Assembly (NCBI GenBank): GCA_017626055.1
Contig: JAGAJM010000014.1
Location: 82,523-146,522 of the forward strand
DNA: 64,000 bases
Direction: 5' to 3'
Origin: a bacterium
GTDB taxonomy: Bacteria > Cyanobacteriota > Vampirovibrionia > Gastranaerophilales > Gastranaerophilaceae
The position numbers were made by a program, and so were the translations under genes. This document shows, in pieces, positions 1 through 6,910 of the stretch. Position 1 is the stretch's first letter; every line of letters begins with the position of its first letter. A model generated the notes under the pieces. The model saw nothing but the letters and a program-made list of their open reading frames with translations. It had not been told where the DNA came from and ran no database searches.

Positions 1-662
1 AAGAAATCCAAAAAACTTTGAAAAAAATTGGTAAACATACTGCTGAAGATGAACTTAACTGTGGTGGTTGTGGATATTCTTCTTGTCGAGAACTTGCAAT
101 TGCATTACTTGATGGTGTCGCAGAACCTTCAATGTGTATTTCATATATGAGAAAAATCGCAATGAGAAAGGCTGCAGCAATGCTTCGTTGTATGCCAGCT
201 GCAATTGTTATGGTTGACCGTAATATGGAAATTATTGAAGCAAATGATAGCTTTATGAAAATGTTTACAGGCGAAATGTACGAAATTTTCAAAGCTCGTC
301 CTGATGGTATGGCAGGAGCTGCAATTGATAGAATTGTAGAATTTTCAGATTTATTCAGAACAATTTTAAGAACTGGAAAAGAACTACATAAAGAACATTA
401 CAACGTAAACGACAGATTATATGATATCAACGTTTTCACAATTGAACCAAACGAAATTGTAGGTGCAATCATAACTGACGTTACTCAAACTGAAACTAAT
501 AGAGAAAAAATTTCTGAAAAAGCAAAAGAAGTAATCTCCAAAAACATATCTATTGTTCAAGAAATTGCTTGCCTATTAGGTGAACACATGGTTGAAACAG
601 AAACATTATTGAACTCAATCGCAAACGATTATATTGATAAAAATGAAGAGGATAAAAAATAA
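1..662 (+). CDS. FeS-cluster / PAS-domain sensor protein (5' truncated by window edge)
   Basis: The reading frame is open to base 3 upstream of the first possible TTG (18), so the gene begins outside the window. The visible part starts with a 4Fe-4S motif of the CGGCGYxxC...C type (Pfam Fe-S family seen in hydrogenase-related and ferredoxin-like proteins), followed by a PAS-like domain (about residues 55-155 of the visible part: MPAAIVMVDRNMEIIEAND) and a helical tail. Proteins of this shape usually carry an N-terminal hydrogenase-like or ferredoxin-like FeS domain, which would lie to the left. Its stop overlaps the next start by one base (TAATG), implying translational coupling with the phosphatase. 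With the hydrogenase downstream, a redox- or H2-responsive signalling role is likely, but this is inference. Confidence 0.75.
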   Translation, partial: EIQKTLKKIGKHTAEDELNCGGCGYSSCRELAIALLDGVAEPSMCISYMRKIAMRKAAAMLRCMPAAIVMVDRNMEIIEANDSFMKMFTGEMYEIFKARPDGMAGAAIDRIVEFSDLFRTILRTGKELHKEHYNVNDRLYDINVFTIEPNEIVGAIITDVTQTETNREKISEKAKEVISKNISIVQEIACLLGEHMVETETLLNSIANDYIDKNEEDKK

Positions 663-1825
663 TGTTTATCGATATTGATTGTCATCAAATAAAAAAATAT
701 AATCAAAACGCATTTGGTGATTATTTCACATCAAAAAGATATCCAGATGAAGGAAAACTTATTGCGGTTTTATCAGATGGGTTAGGCAGTGGAATTAAAG
801 CAAACATCCTATCATGCATGACAGCAACTATGCTTTTGAGATTTGTTGAAAAACAAGAAATCCCAATTAGAAAAGCTGCCGAAATCGTTATGAACTCACT
901 TCCAGTTTGTAAGGTTAGAAAAATCAGCTATTCGACCTTTTCCATAATCGATGTTAATGATGAAGGCGTCGCAAGGATTATTGAAGAAGGTAACCCTGAA
1001 TTTTTATGGATTAAAAATGGCGAAGTTATGGACCCTCCATTTGAAACAATTCAATCAAAAACTTTCCAAAACAGATGTATGAAAAGTTATAAAATTCATC
1101 TTGAATTAGGTGATAGATTAATCTTTTGCTCAGATGGTGTAACTCAATGTGGCTTAGGTAATGGAAGATTAAAACTTGGATTACGTCGAGATGGATTAAT
1201 TGAATTAGTTCTTGCAAAACTTAAAGAAGAACCTGAGATTTCGAGTTCAGAATTATCAAAATATATTATTCGCCAAACTCAAAATATTGAAACAAATAGA
1301 TTACCAAAAGATGATATTTCAGCTTGCGTTTTATATTTTAGAGAACCTAGATCTTCATTGATTTTTACAGGTCCTCCATTTAATCAAAAGAAAGATGCTG
1401 ATTATGCAAAAATGTTTGCAGATTTCCCAGGTAAAAAAGCTATTTGTGGTGGAACAACCGCAAACCTAATTTCAAGAGAATTAAACAGACCAATCACAAT
1501 GGATAAAGAAATTAGTATTGGGAAACTTCCAAGTTGTTCGTACATGGACGGAGTTGATTTGGTAACAGAAGGTATCTTAACTCTTACCGAAACTTTAGAA
1601 TGTTTAGAAGCAGGCAAATTAGATGTTGACAACGCAGCTGGAAAGCTGATAAAATTCTTACTAGATAGTGATTGTATCAACTTCATGGTAGGTGCGAAGC
1701 TAAACCAAGCTCACTATAATCCTGCATTACCAGTAGAAATCGAGATTAGAAAAAACATTATAAGAAAGATGGCGACTGTATTACAGGATAAATACTTCAA
1801 AAAAGTAAATGTAGAATTTATGTAG
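662..1825 (+). CDS. SpoIIE-family PP2C-type serine phosphatase of the hydrogenase operon
   Basis: Residues 1 to about 225 form a PP2C/SpoIIE phosphatase domain, with the metal-binding motif LSDGLGSG near residue 38, a second acidic motif CSDGVTQ near 157 and DDISACVLYF near 218. Residues about 235-387 are a separate C-terminal domain (GPPFNQKKDADYAKMFADFPGKKAICGGTTANL...) that I do not recognise. SpoIIE-like phosphatases dephosphorylate anti-sigma antagonists or other Ser/Thr phosphoproteins; no sporulation role is implied. The start overlaps the stop of the FeS-PAS gene, and the [2Fe-2S] protein and hydrogenase follow, so it probably relays the state of the sensor. Phosphatase/PAS/hydrogenase groupings are known in some clostridial hydrogenase clusters (from memory). 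Confidence 0.8.
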   Translation: MFIDIDCHQIKKYNQNAFGDYFTSKRYPDEGKLIAVLSDGLGSGIKANILSCMTATMLLRFVEKQEIPIRKAAEIVMNSLPVCKVRKISYSTFSIIDVNDEGVARIIEEGNPEFLWIKNGEVMDPPFETIQSKTFQNRCMKSYKIHLELGDRLIFCSDGVTQCGLGNGRLKLGLRRDGLIELVLAKLKEEPEISSSELSKYIIRQTQNIETNRLPKDDISACVLYFREPRSSLIFTGPPFNQKKDADYAKMFADFPGKKAICGGTTANLISRELNRPITMDKEISIGKLPSCSYMDGVDLVTEGILTLTETLECLEAGKLDVDNAAGKLIKFLLDSDCINFMVGAKLNQAHYNPALPVEIEIRKNIIRKMATVLQDKYFKKVNVEFM

Positions 1826-1853
1826 AGGCTGCATAAGCAGAGGAAGGTAAAAA

Positions 1854-2114
1854 ATGGAAAAAGTTAGTGTAAAAGTATGTTTAGGTACAACTTGTTTTGT
1901 TATGGGTTCTGCAAACCTTCAAGAATTAATCGATATCGTACCTCAAAAATATGGTGATAAAGTAGATGTATCTGGCGTACCTTGCTTAGGTTTATGTGCT
2001 ACTGATTGGGAATTTTCAAAAGCACCATACGTAAAAGTTGATAATGATGTTATTAAAGAAGCAACTGTTGAAAAAGTTCTTGCAGCAGTTGACGCTAAGT
2101 TAGGCAAGAAATAA
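1854..2114 (+). CDS. Thioredoxin-like [2Fe-2S] protein (NuoE/HydC-like)
   Basis: This 86-residue protein has a thioredoxin-like [2Fe-2S] ferredoxin pattern, with cysteines in KVCLGTTCFVMGS (C-x4-C) and VPCLGLCA (C-x3-C), the ligand arrangement of NuoE, HydC and HoxE C-terminal domains. It would be a soluble one-electron carrier. An AGGAAGG Shine-Dalgarno lies 7-8 bases before the ATG. It lies between the phosphatase and the [FeFe]-hydrogenase, 23 bases before the latter, so it is likely the hydrogenase's electron-transfer or signalling partner. It is shorter than full NuoE (about 160 residues), lacking the helical N-terminal half. Confidence 0.85.
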   Translation: MEKVSVKVCLGTTCFVMGSANLQELIDIVPQKYGDKVDVSGVPCLGLCATDWEFSKAPYVKVDNDVIKEATVEKVLAAVDAKLGKK

Positions 2115-2137
2115 GAATAGAAAAGGATTAAGAAATA

Positions 2138-3607
2138 ATGGCTATTAATACCCCACCAAAACAAACTTCTCACTTAAAAAGAGAAATCTTGGTAAGATTA
2201 ATCAAGGCTTATTTAAGTGATAATTTTGAAGAAGCTACAAGAATGATTCCTTATGATATGCGTCCAAAAGGAAGTGAAGTTCCTTACAGATGTTGTATCC
2301 ATAAAGAACGTGCAATTTTAAGAGACAGAACAATCGCAGGATTGGGATTCTCAATTGAAAACGCTGATGACAGTGAACTACTTTCAACATTAGCAAGAAA
2401 AGCTGAAGAAAGAACTGAAATCGAGAAAAACCCATTGACAGTATTACATACAGCATGTCAAGGTTGTGTTCCTTCAAGAATTTATGTAACAGATTTGTGC
2501 CAAGGTTGTGTTGCAAGACCTTGTCAATCTGCTTGTAAATTTGGAGCTATCAAAGTTGAAAATGGTAAATCAGTTATCGACCCAGAAAAATGTAAAAACT
2601 GTGGAATGTGTGCTCAAGTTTGCCCATACCAAGCTATCGCAAAAATCATTGTTCCTTGCGAAAACGCTTGTCCTGTTGGAGCTATTGCAAAAGATGAAAA
2701 TGGCTTAGCTCAAATCGACTTTGACAAATGTATTTCTTGTGGAAAATGTGTAAGCGCATGTCCATTCGGCGCAGTTCACAAAAAAAGCCAACTTATTGAT
2801 ATCTTAAAAGCCATAAAAAATAATGAAAAATTAGTTGCAATGGTTGCCCCAGCAATCTTTGGACAATTACCTTGCTCACCAAAACAACTTAAAGATGCAA
2901 TCCTATCATTAGGATTTTCTGATGTAATCGAAGTTGCTGAAGGTGCAGATATTACAACTAAAAATGAAGCTGCTGAATTCAAAGAAAGAATGGAAGAAGG
3001 TCAAAAATTTATGACAACTTCTTGTTGTGCAGGTTACAATGAGCTTGTTGAAAAACACGTTCCAGAATTGAAACCTTTCCGTTCTGAAACAAAAACTCCA
3101 GCATACTATACAGCTGAAATTGTTAAAAAAGAAAATCCAAATGCTAAAACAGTATTCTTCAGCCCATGTATTGCAAAAAGACGTGAAGCAACTCAAAATC
3201 CAAACATCGATTTTGTTTTAAATTATGATGAATTAGGTGCATGGTTTGTTGCATTAAACGTTCAAGTTACAAACTTTGAAGGTAGTGATTTCCGCAAAGA
3301 ATGTTCTGCACAAGCTAGAAACTTTGCTGTAACAGGTGGAGTTGCTGGAGCAGTTAATTCACTTCTTGAAGATGATGAAAAAGCAAAACCTTACATCGTT
3401 GATGGTTTAAATAAACAATCAATTCGTGATTTGAAAAAATTTGCTAAAAACGGCGTATGCGAACTTGGTAATTTAATCGAAGTTATGGCATGCCCTGGAG
3501 GTTGCTTAGGTGGTTCTAACACAATTAATGCTTATAAACCAGCATTAAAACAACTTACTGCATACGTTGAAGAAAGCCCTGAAATCAAAGACGTGGTAAA
3601 AGAATAG
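2138..3607 (+). CDS. [FeFe]-hydrogenase, monomeric, group B/sensory-like
   Basis: 489 residues. The N-terminal part holds ferredoxin-type 4Fe-4S motifs (CQGCVARPCQSAC, CKNCGMCAQVC, CISCGKCVSAC). The C-terminal half is the H-cluster domain with three signatures: TSCCAGY (C296-C297), SPCIAK (C344) and EVMACPGGCLGG (C452, C456). All four cubane ligands and the proton-relay cysteine are present. Prototypical enzymes read TSCCPxW and MPCxxK, so the proline, tryptophan and methionine around the H-cluster are replaced. This points to the poorly characterised group B or the sensory forms rather than a standard H2-evolving enzyme. Last gene of the operon, closed by a strong terminator. The HydEFG maturases are not in this window. 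Confidence 0.9.
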   Translation: MAINTPPKQTSHLKREILVRLIKAYLSDNFEEATRMIPYDMRPKGSEVPYRCCIHKERAILRDRTIAGLGFSIENADDSELLSTLARKAEERTEIEKNPLTVLHTACQGCVPSRIYVTDLCQGCVARPCQSACKFGAIKVENGKSVIDPEKCKNCGMCAQVCPYQAIAKIIVPCENACPVGAIAKDENGLAQIDFDKCISCGKCVSACPFGAVHKKSQLIDILKAIKNNEKLVAMVAPAIFGQLPCSPKQLKDAILSLGFSDVIEVAEGADITTKNEAAEFKERMEEGQKFMTTSCCAGYNELVEKHVPELKPFRSETKTPAYYTAEIVKKENPNAKTVFFSPCIAKRREATQNPNIDFVLNYDELGAWFVALNVQVTNFEGSDFRKECSAQARNFAVTGGVAGAVNSLLEDDEKAKPYIVDGLNKQSIRDLKKFAKNGVCELGNLIEVMACPGGCLGGSNTINAYKPALKQLTAYVEESPEIKDVVKE

Positions 3608-3629
3608 GCTACTTCTAAAAAATATACAA

Positions 3630-3660
3630 AAAGAAAGACCAAAAAGGTCTTTCTTTTTTT
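3630..3660 (+). terminator. Rho-independent terminator after the hydrogenase operon
   Basis: An 11-bp stem (AAAGAAAGACC / GGTCTTTCTTT) with a five-base A loop, followed by a T run, 22 bases after the hydrogenase stop. Confidence 0.9.
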
Positions 3661-3793
3661 GCCTTGAAATCCTAAAAGTCTTGATGTACAATTAGCATGT
3701 ATTGAAAAATTAGATGTTTTTGAGGATAGAAATATAAATATGCACATTACTGAAAATAAACAAACTTACATAAACTTAGAAAAGAGTGAGATT

Positions 3794-4453
3794 ATGAAAA
3801 AAGAACTTATATTTTTAGGACCACCAGCTTGTGGAAAAGGAACACAGACAACTAAATTAGCCCAACATTTAGGTTTCCCTCACGTTGATACTGGTTCTTT
3901 ATTAAGAGCAGAAATTGCAAGTGGTTCAGAAGATGGACTTGTTGCAAAATCATTTATCGACAAAGGCAACCTAGTTCCTGTAAAACTTGTAGGTTCTATC
4001 ATCAAAAATAGATTAGCTCAAAATGATTGTACAGAAGGTTACATCTTAGATGGTTATCCAAGAAGTTTGGAACAAGCTGAAATGCTTGATGTAATCAACT
4101 CTGAAATCAACGGCGAAACTAAAGTTGATTTCAAAGCAATTTATTTTGATCTTAACCAAGATGTTTTAGTTTCAAGAATCGTTAATCGCCGTTCTTGTCC
4201 AATTTGTGGAGAAATCTATAACTTAAAATTCAAACCAACAAAAGTTGAAGGCAAATGCGACAAATGCGGTGGCGATTTAATTAGAAGAAAAGATGATACA
4301 GAAGAAATCGCAAAAGCTAGATTTGAAACATATTTTGCTCAAACTGCACCATTGATTGATTACTATAAAGAACGTGGAGTCTTATATACACTAGATGCAG
4401 AAGGATCAATTGATGAGGTTTGGGAAAAACTTTTAGAAATTATAAATGACTAA
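3794..4453 (+). CDS. adk: Adenylate kinase (zinc-binding LID type)
   Basis: Catalyses AMP + ATP <-> 2 ADP in the cytoplasm. 219 residues, usual length for the long-LID type. It shows the P-loop GPPACGKGTQ (7-16), the AMP-binding DTGSLLRAE, the GYPRSLEQAE motif and a LID with four cysteines (CPICGEIY...CDKCGG) that normally bind zinc. I chose ATG 3794 because it matches the family start (MKKELIFLGPP) and has a GAGTGAG ribosome site 3 bases upstream; an in-frame ATG at 3740 would add 18 unlike residues. A one-gene unit between two terminators. Confidence 0.96.
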   Translation: MKKELIFLGPPACGKGTQTTKLAQHLGFPHVDTGSLLRAEIASGSEDGLVAKSFIDKGNLVPVKLVGSIIKNRLAQNDCTEGYILDGYPRSLEQAEMLDVINSEINGETKVDFKAIYFDLNQDVLVSRIVNRRSCPICGEIYNLKFKPTKVEGKCDKCGGDLIRRKDDTEEIAKARFETYFAQTAPLIDYYKERGVLYTLDAEGSIDEVWEKLLEIIND

Positions 4454-4460
4454 TAAAAAA

Positions 4461-4492
4461 AAAGACCTCAGAAATTTCTGAGGTCTTTTTTT
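4461..4492. terminator. Bidirectional terminator between adk and the convergent small gene
   Basis: Near-perfect palindrome AAAGACCTCAGAAATTTCTG continuing AGGTCTTT, flanked by A8 on the left and T7 on the right, so it can act on both strands. It ends at the stop of the minus-strand gene. Confidence 0.88.
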
Positions 4493-4724
4493 ATTTATTT
4501 TTTACTTTACTAAAATGCGACATTAATTTCCCAAAACCATTTCTCATTTTTACAAATGCATTTGATTTTTTTGTTATTTTTGGGATATCGACAATTGTTT
4601 CATTTTGAATTGGTTTTACTCTTGGAACTTTCACCCCTGGAGGCGGATCAACATGATACATACCTTTCAATGCTGATTCAATTGTAGAAACAGGTAAATC
4701 CGAAATACCAAAGATTTTTCCCAT
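4491..4724 (-). CDS. Small hypothetical protein, 77 aa, basic and proline-containing
   Basis: Not recognised. A good GGAGGG ribosome site lies 6 bases before the ATG, and the frame ends at a shared terminator, so it is probably expressed. The middle is rich in Pro/Val (DPPPGVKVPRVKPIQNET) and the C-terminal third is basic (KKSNAFVKMRNGFGKLMSHF). No signal peptide or membrane helix is visible. It reads away from the FliI-type ATPase gene, which is divergent. Confidence 0.6.
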   Translation of the reverse strand: MGKIFGISDLPVSTIESALKGMYHVDPPPGVKVPRVKPIQNETIVDIPKITKKSNAFVKMRNGFGKLMSHFSKVKNK

Positions 4725-4805
4725 ATAACGCCCTCCATAAACACTATAAACTTTGTCCTATAATAATACCGAAATTTTAAATTCAAGTCAATTATACTTA
4801 ATAAA

Positions 4806-4840
4806 TTGATATCTCAAAAAAGATTGCTATAATAAACATT
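4806..4840 (+). promoter_or_regulatory. Leaderless promoter of the FliI-type ATPase gene
   Basis: TTGATA (4806-4811), 16-bp spacer, extended TGC-TATAAT (-10 at 4828-4833), then 7 bases to the ATG at 4841. The predicted transcription start falls on or next to the start codon, and no Shine-Dalgarno is present. Confidence 0.8.
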
Positions 4841-6187
4841 ATGGTAGATATCGATAAAAGCCGTATAGAAGAGATTAAACAAAACGTCAAAGAACGTCTT
4901 AACGAAACTGAACTTTATAATTTCAAAGGTTCAGTATCAAAACTTTTGGGTTTAACTGTTGAAGTTAAACTACCAGGGTTAAAAATCGGTGATTTATGCT
5001 ATATCGAAAACTTTGCAGGAGAACAAAAACCTGCAGAAGTTGCAGCTTTCAAAGGTGAAGTCGCACAATTATCTCTACTTCTTGATGGTAATGGTATTGG
5101 ACAAGGAAGTTTGGTAACAACAACAAGACGTCCAATTACAATTCCAGTTGGGGATTTTTTACTTGGGCGTTTAATCGACCCACTAGGAAACCCAATTGAT
5201 GGTAAACCATTGGATACAACAGGTGCCCTTTGGAAAGAAATCGAAGGACCGCCACCTGGACCATTTGAAAGACCAATTATTACAGAGCAATTCTCAACAG
5301 GAGTACGTGCCATTGATGGTTGCATGACAATGGGTTGCGGACAACGTTTAGGTTTGTTTGCGGGTTCTGGGGTTGGTAAGTCAACATTACTTGGTATGAT
5401 TGCAAGAAATTCAGATGCTGATGTTAACGTTGTTGCACTAATCGGAGAACGTGGTCGTGAGGTTAAAGAATTCGTTGAAGATTCTTTGGGCGAAGAAGGT
5501 ATGGCAAAATCAGTTTTGGTTTGTTCAACAGGCGACCAGCCACCTCTAATTCGTCAAAAAGCATTACTAACCGCAACCGCAGTTTGCGAATATTTTAGAG
5601 ATCAAGGAAAAAAAGTTTTCTTGATGACAGATACTGTAACTCGTTGTGCTATGGCAGGTCGTGAAGTTGGTCTGTCTTTAGGTGAACCCCCAACAATGAA
5701 AGGTTATCCACCATCAATTTTCTCATGGTTACAAAAGGTTTTAGAACGTGCAGGCAATAGCCCTAGAGGTTCAATTACCGCATTATACACAGTTCTTATG
5801 GAAGGGGACGACATTTCAGACCCAATCGTTGACATCGTGCGTGGTATTGTTGACGGGCACATTTTCTTATCAAGAAAAGTTGCCGAATCAAACCATTACC
5901 CAGCAATCGATGTTCTTGGTAGTATTTCCCGCTTGATGAGTGCTATTGCTTCCCCTGAACACAAACAAGCTGCAGCTAAAATGAGAACCATTATGTCAAT
6001 GTATCGTGAAAACAAAGACTTAATCGATGTTGGGATGTATCAACCAGGGTCTAACCCTAAACTTGATACTGCAATTGAAATGATGCCAAAGGTTAACGCA
6101 TTCTTACAACAAAGAACCTCTGATAGCGTAACAATGGAAGGTACAATCTCTCAACTTGTTGAAATGATGGAAGGCGTAGATATTTAA
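4841..6187 (+). CDS. fliI: FliI/YscN-type flagellar or type III secretion ATPase
   Basis: 448 residues, typical for FliI. It shows the F1-beta-like fold: N-terminal barrel, Walker A GSGVGKSTLLGM, the GERGREVKEF motif, Walker B region VFLMTDTVTRCAMAGREVGLSLGEPP, and SPRGSITALYTVLMEGDDISDPIVD, all diagnostic for the FliI/YscN group rather than F1 or Rho. In other bacteria it powers export of flagellar rod, hook and filament proteins through FlhA/FlhB. No other flagellar gene is in this 64-kb window. Transcribed alone from a leaderless promoter. Whether a full export apparatus exists elsewhere cannot be told from here. Confidence 0.92.
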   Translation: MVDIDKSRIEEIKQNVKERLNETELYNFKGSVSKLLGLTVEVKLPGLKIGDLCYIENFAGEQKPAEVAAFKGEVAQLSLLLDGNGIGQGSLVTTTRRPITIPVGDFLLGRLIDPLGNPIDGKPLDTTGALWKEIEGPPPGPFERPIITEQFSTGVRAIDGCMTMGCGQRLGLFAGSGVGKSTLLGMIARNSDADVNVVALIGERGREVKEFVEDSLGEEGMAKSVLVCSTGDQPPLIRQKALLTATAVCEYFRDQGKKVFLMTDTVTRCAMAGREVGLSLGEPPTMKGYPPSIFSWLQKVLERAGNSPRGSITALYTVLMEGDDISDPIVDIVRGIVDGHIFLSRKVAESNHYPAIDVLGSISRLMSAIASPEHKQAAAKMRTIMSMYRENKDLIDVGMYQPGSNPKLDTAIEMMPKVNAFLQQRTSDSVTMEGTISQLVEMMEGVDI

Positions 6188-6202
6188 TAACATCAAACTA
6201 CC

Positions 6203-6520
6203 TTACTTAGCTAATCTATCTGCAACAATTTCTAAAATATTACCCAGCCTTTGCCAAATAATATTAACAGTTTCTTTATTATATTCTATCTGCTCCCTAT
6301 AATCATTAGGTAAGTTAGGACTTACATTTTTATCATGGTATAAAACAATATCCAAACCCTGTTTTAAAAAATTAAATTGGCAATAAATTGAACCTAACTT
6401 CATAATAGAATCCTTCATTGCTTCAAAGACTGCATCCTCAACATCTCTACCCGTAAAGTTTTTATTATAATATCGTACAAATGCTTCATCAACCTCTTTT
6501 TCAAGTTCTTCTAATTTCAT
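6203..6520 (-). CDS. Hypothetical helical protein, 105 aa, divergent from an HTH regulator
   Basis: Not recognised. All-helical by composition (MKLEELEKEVDEAF..., ending NILEIVADRLAK). I chose the ATG at 6520 because AGGGG lies about 7 bases upstream; an in-frame ATG at 6538 adds six residues. It is transcribed divergently from a small XRE-type regulator and ends 15 bases after the convergent fliI. The paired layout would suit a regulator and its target, or a toxin-antitoxin-like pair, but nothing in the sequence proves either. Confidence 0.6.
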   Translation of the reverse strand: MKLEELEKEVDEAFVRYYNKNFTGRDVEDAVFEAMKDSIMKLGSIYCQFNFLKQGLDIVLYHDKNVSPNLPNDYREQIEYNKETVNIIWQRLGNILEIVADRLAK

Positions 6521-6549
6521 TTCTAGCCCCTTTGTCATACTTTAGTAAG

Positions 6550-6599
6550 ATATAATCTTATTATATTAAGTTGATAGAAATAAGTCAATATCATATTAT
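6550..6599. promoter_or_regulatory. Divergent promoter region with a small palindrome
   Basis: A perfect AT-only inverted repeat (ATATAAT-CTT-ATTATAT, 6550-6566) lies between the two divergent genes. On the plus strand, TTGATA (6571-6576), a 17-bp spacer and TATTAT (6594-6599) end 6 bases before the ATG of the HTH gene. The palindrome is a candidate operator but is weak evidence in such AT-rich DNA. Confidence 0.5.
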
Positions 6600-6605
6600 A
6601 ATAAT

Positions 6606-6842
6606 ATGAAAAATGATTTCGGTAAGATAAGTAGCAAGATTAGTCAAAAAATAAAACTTGAGAGAAATAAAAAAGGTTTTTCTCAAGAAGAACTGGCGTC
6701 TCGTGCAAATATAAATAAAAACACTATATGGAAAATTGAAACAGGACAGGTATCTCCAAACATTTGCACATTAGAAAAAATAGCTCACGCATTAGAAATT
6801 GAATTTACAACATTAATGGATGTATCTAAAGTAGATTTATAA
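6606..6842 (+). CDS. XRE-family helix-turn-helix regulator, 78 aa
   Basis: A single Cro/C1-type HTH domain fills the protein: IKLERNKKGFSQEELASRAN followed by NKNTIWKIETGQVSPNICTLEKIAHALE. No further domain. Leaderless start (ATG 6 bases after TATTAT). Single-domain XRE proteins often autoregulate and control the divergent gene, here the 105-residue helical protein. A strong terminator follows. Confidence 0.9.
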   Translation: MKNDFGKISSKISQKIKLERNKKGFSQEELASRANINKNTIWKIETGQVSPNICTLEKIAHALEIEFTTLMDVSKVDL

Positions 6843-6853
6843 ATAAAAAAAAT

Positions 6854-6892
6854 AAAAGCGGGTTGAAATAGTTGTTTCAACCCGCTTTTATT
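6854..6892. terminator. Terminator between the HTH gene and metG (convergent)
   Basis: Stem AAAAGCGGGTTGAAA / TTTCAACCCGCTTTT with a 7-base loop; A-rich on the left and T-rich on the right, so likely bidirectional. Confidence 0.9.
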
Positions 6893-6910
6893 ATATTTAT
6901 ATATTTACCC

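Noticed and set aside
662..1825. SpoIIE match as evidence of sporulation
   Set aside because: The phosphatase domain is widespread in signalling; no sporulation genes are present and the operon context is hydrogenase-related.
3740..3793. Upstream ATG as the adk start
   Set aside because: It adds 18 residues not found in adenylate kinases, and ATG 3794 has its own SD and fits the family start.
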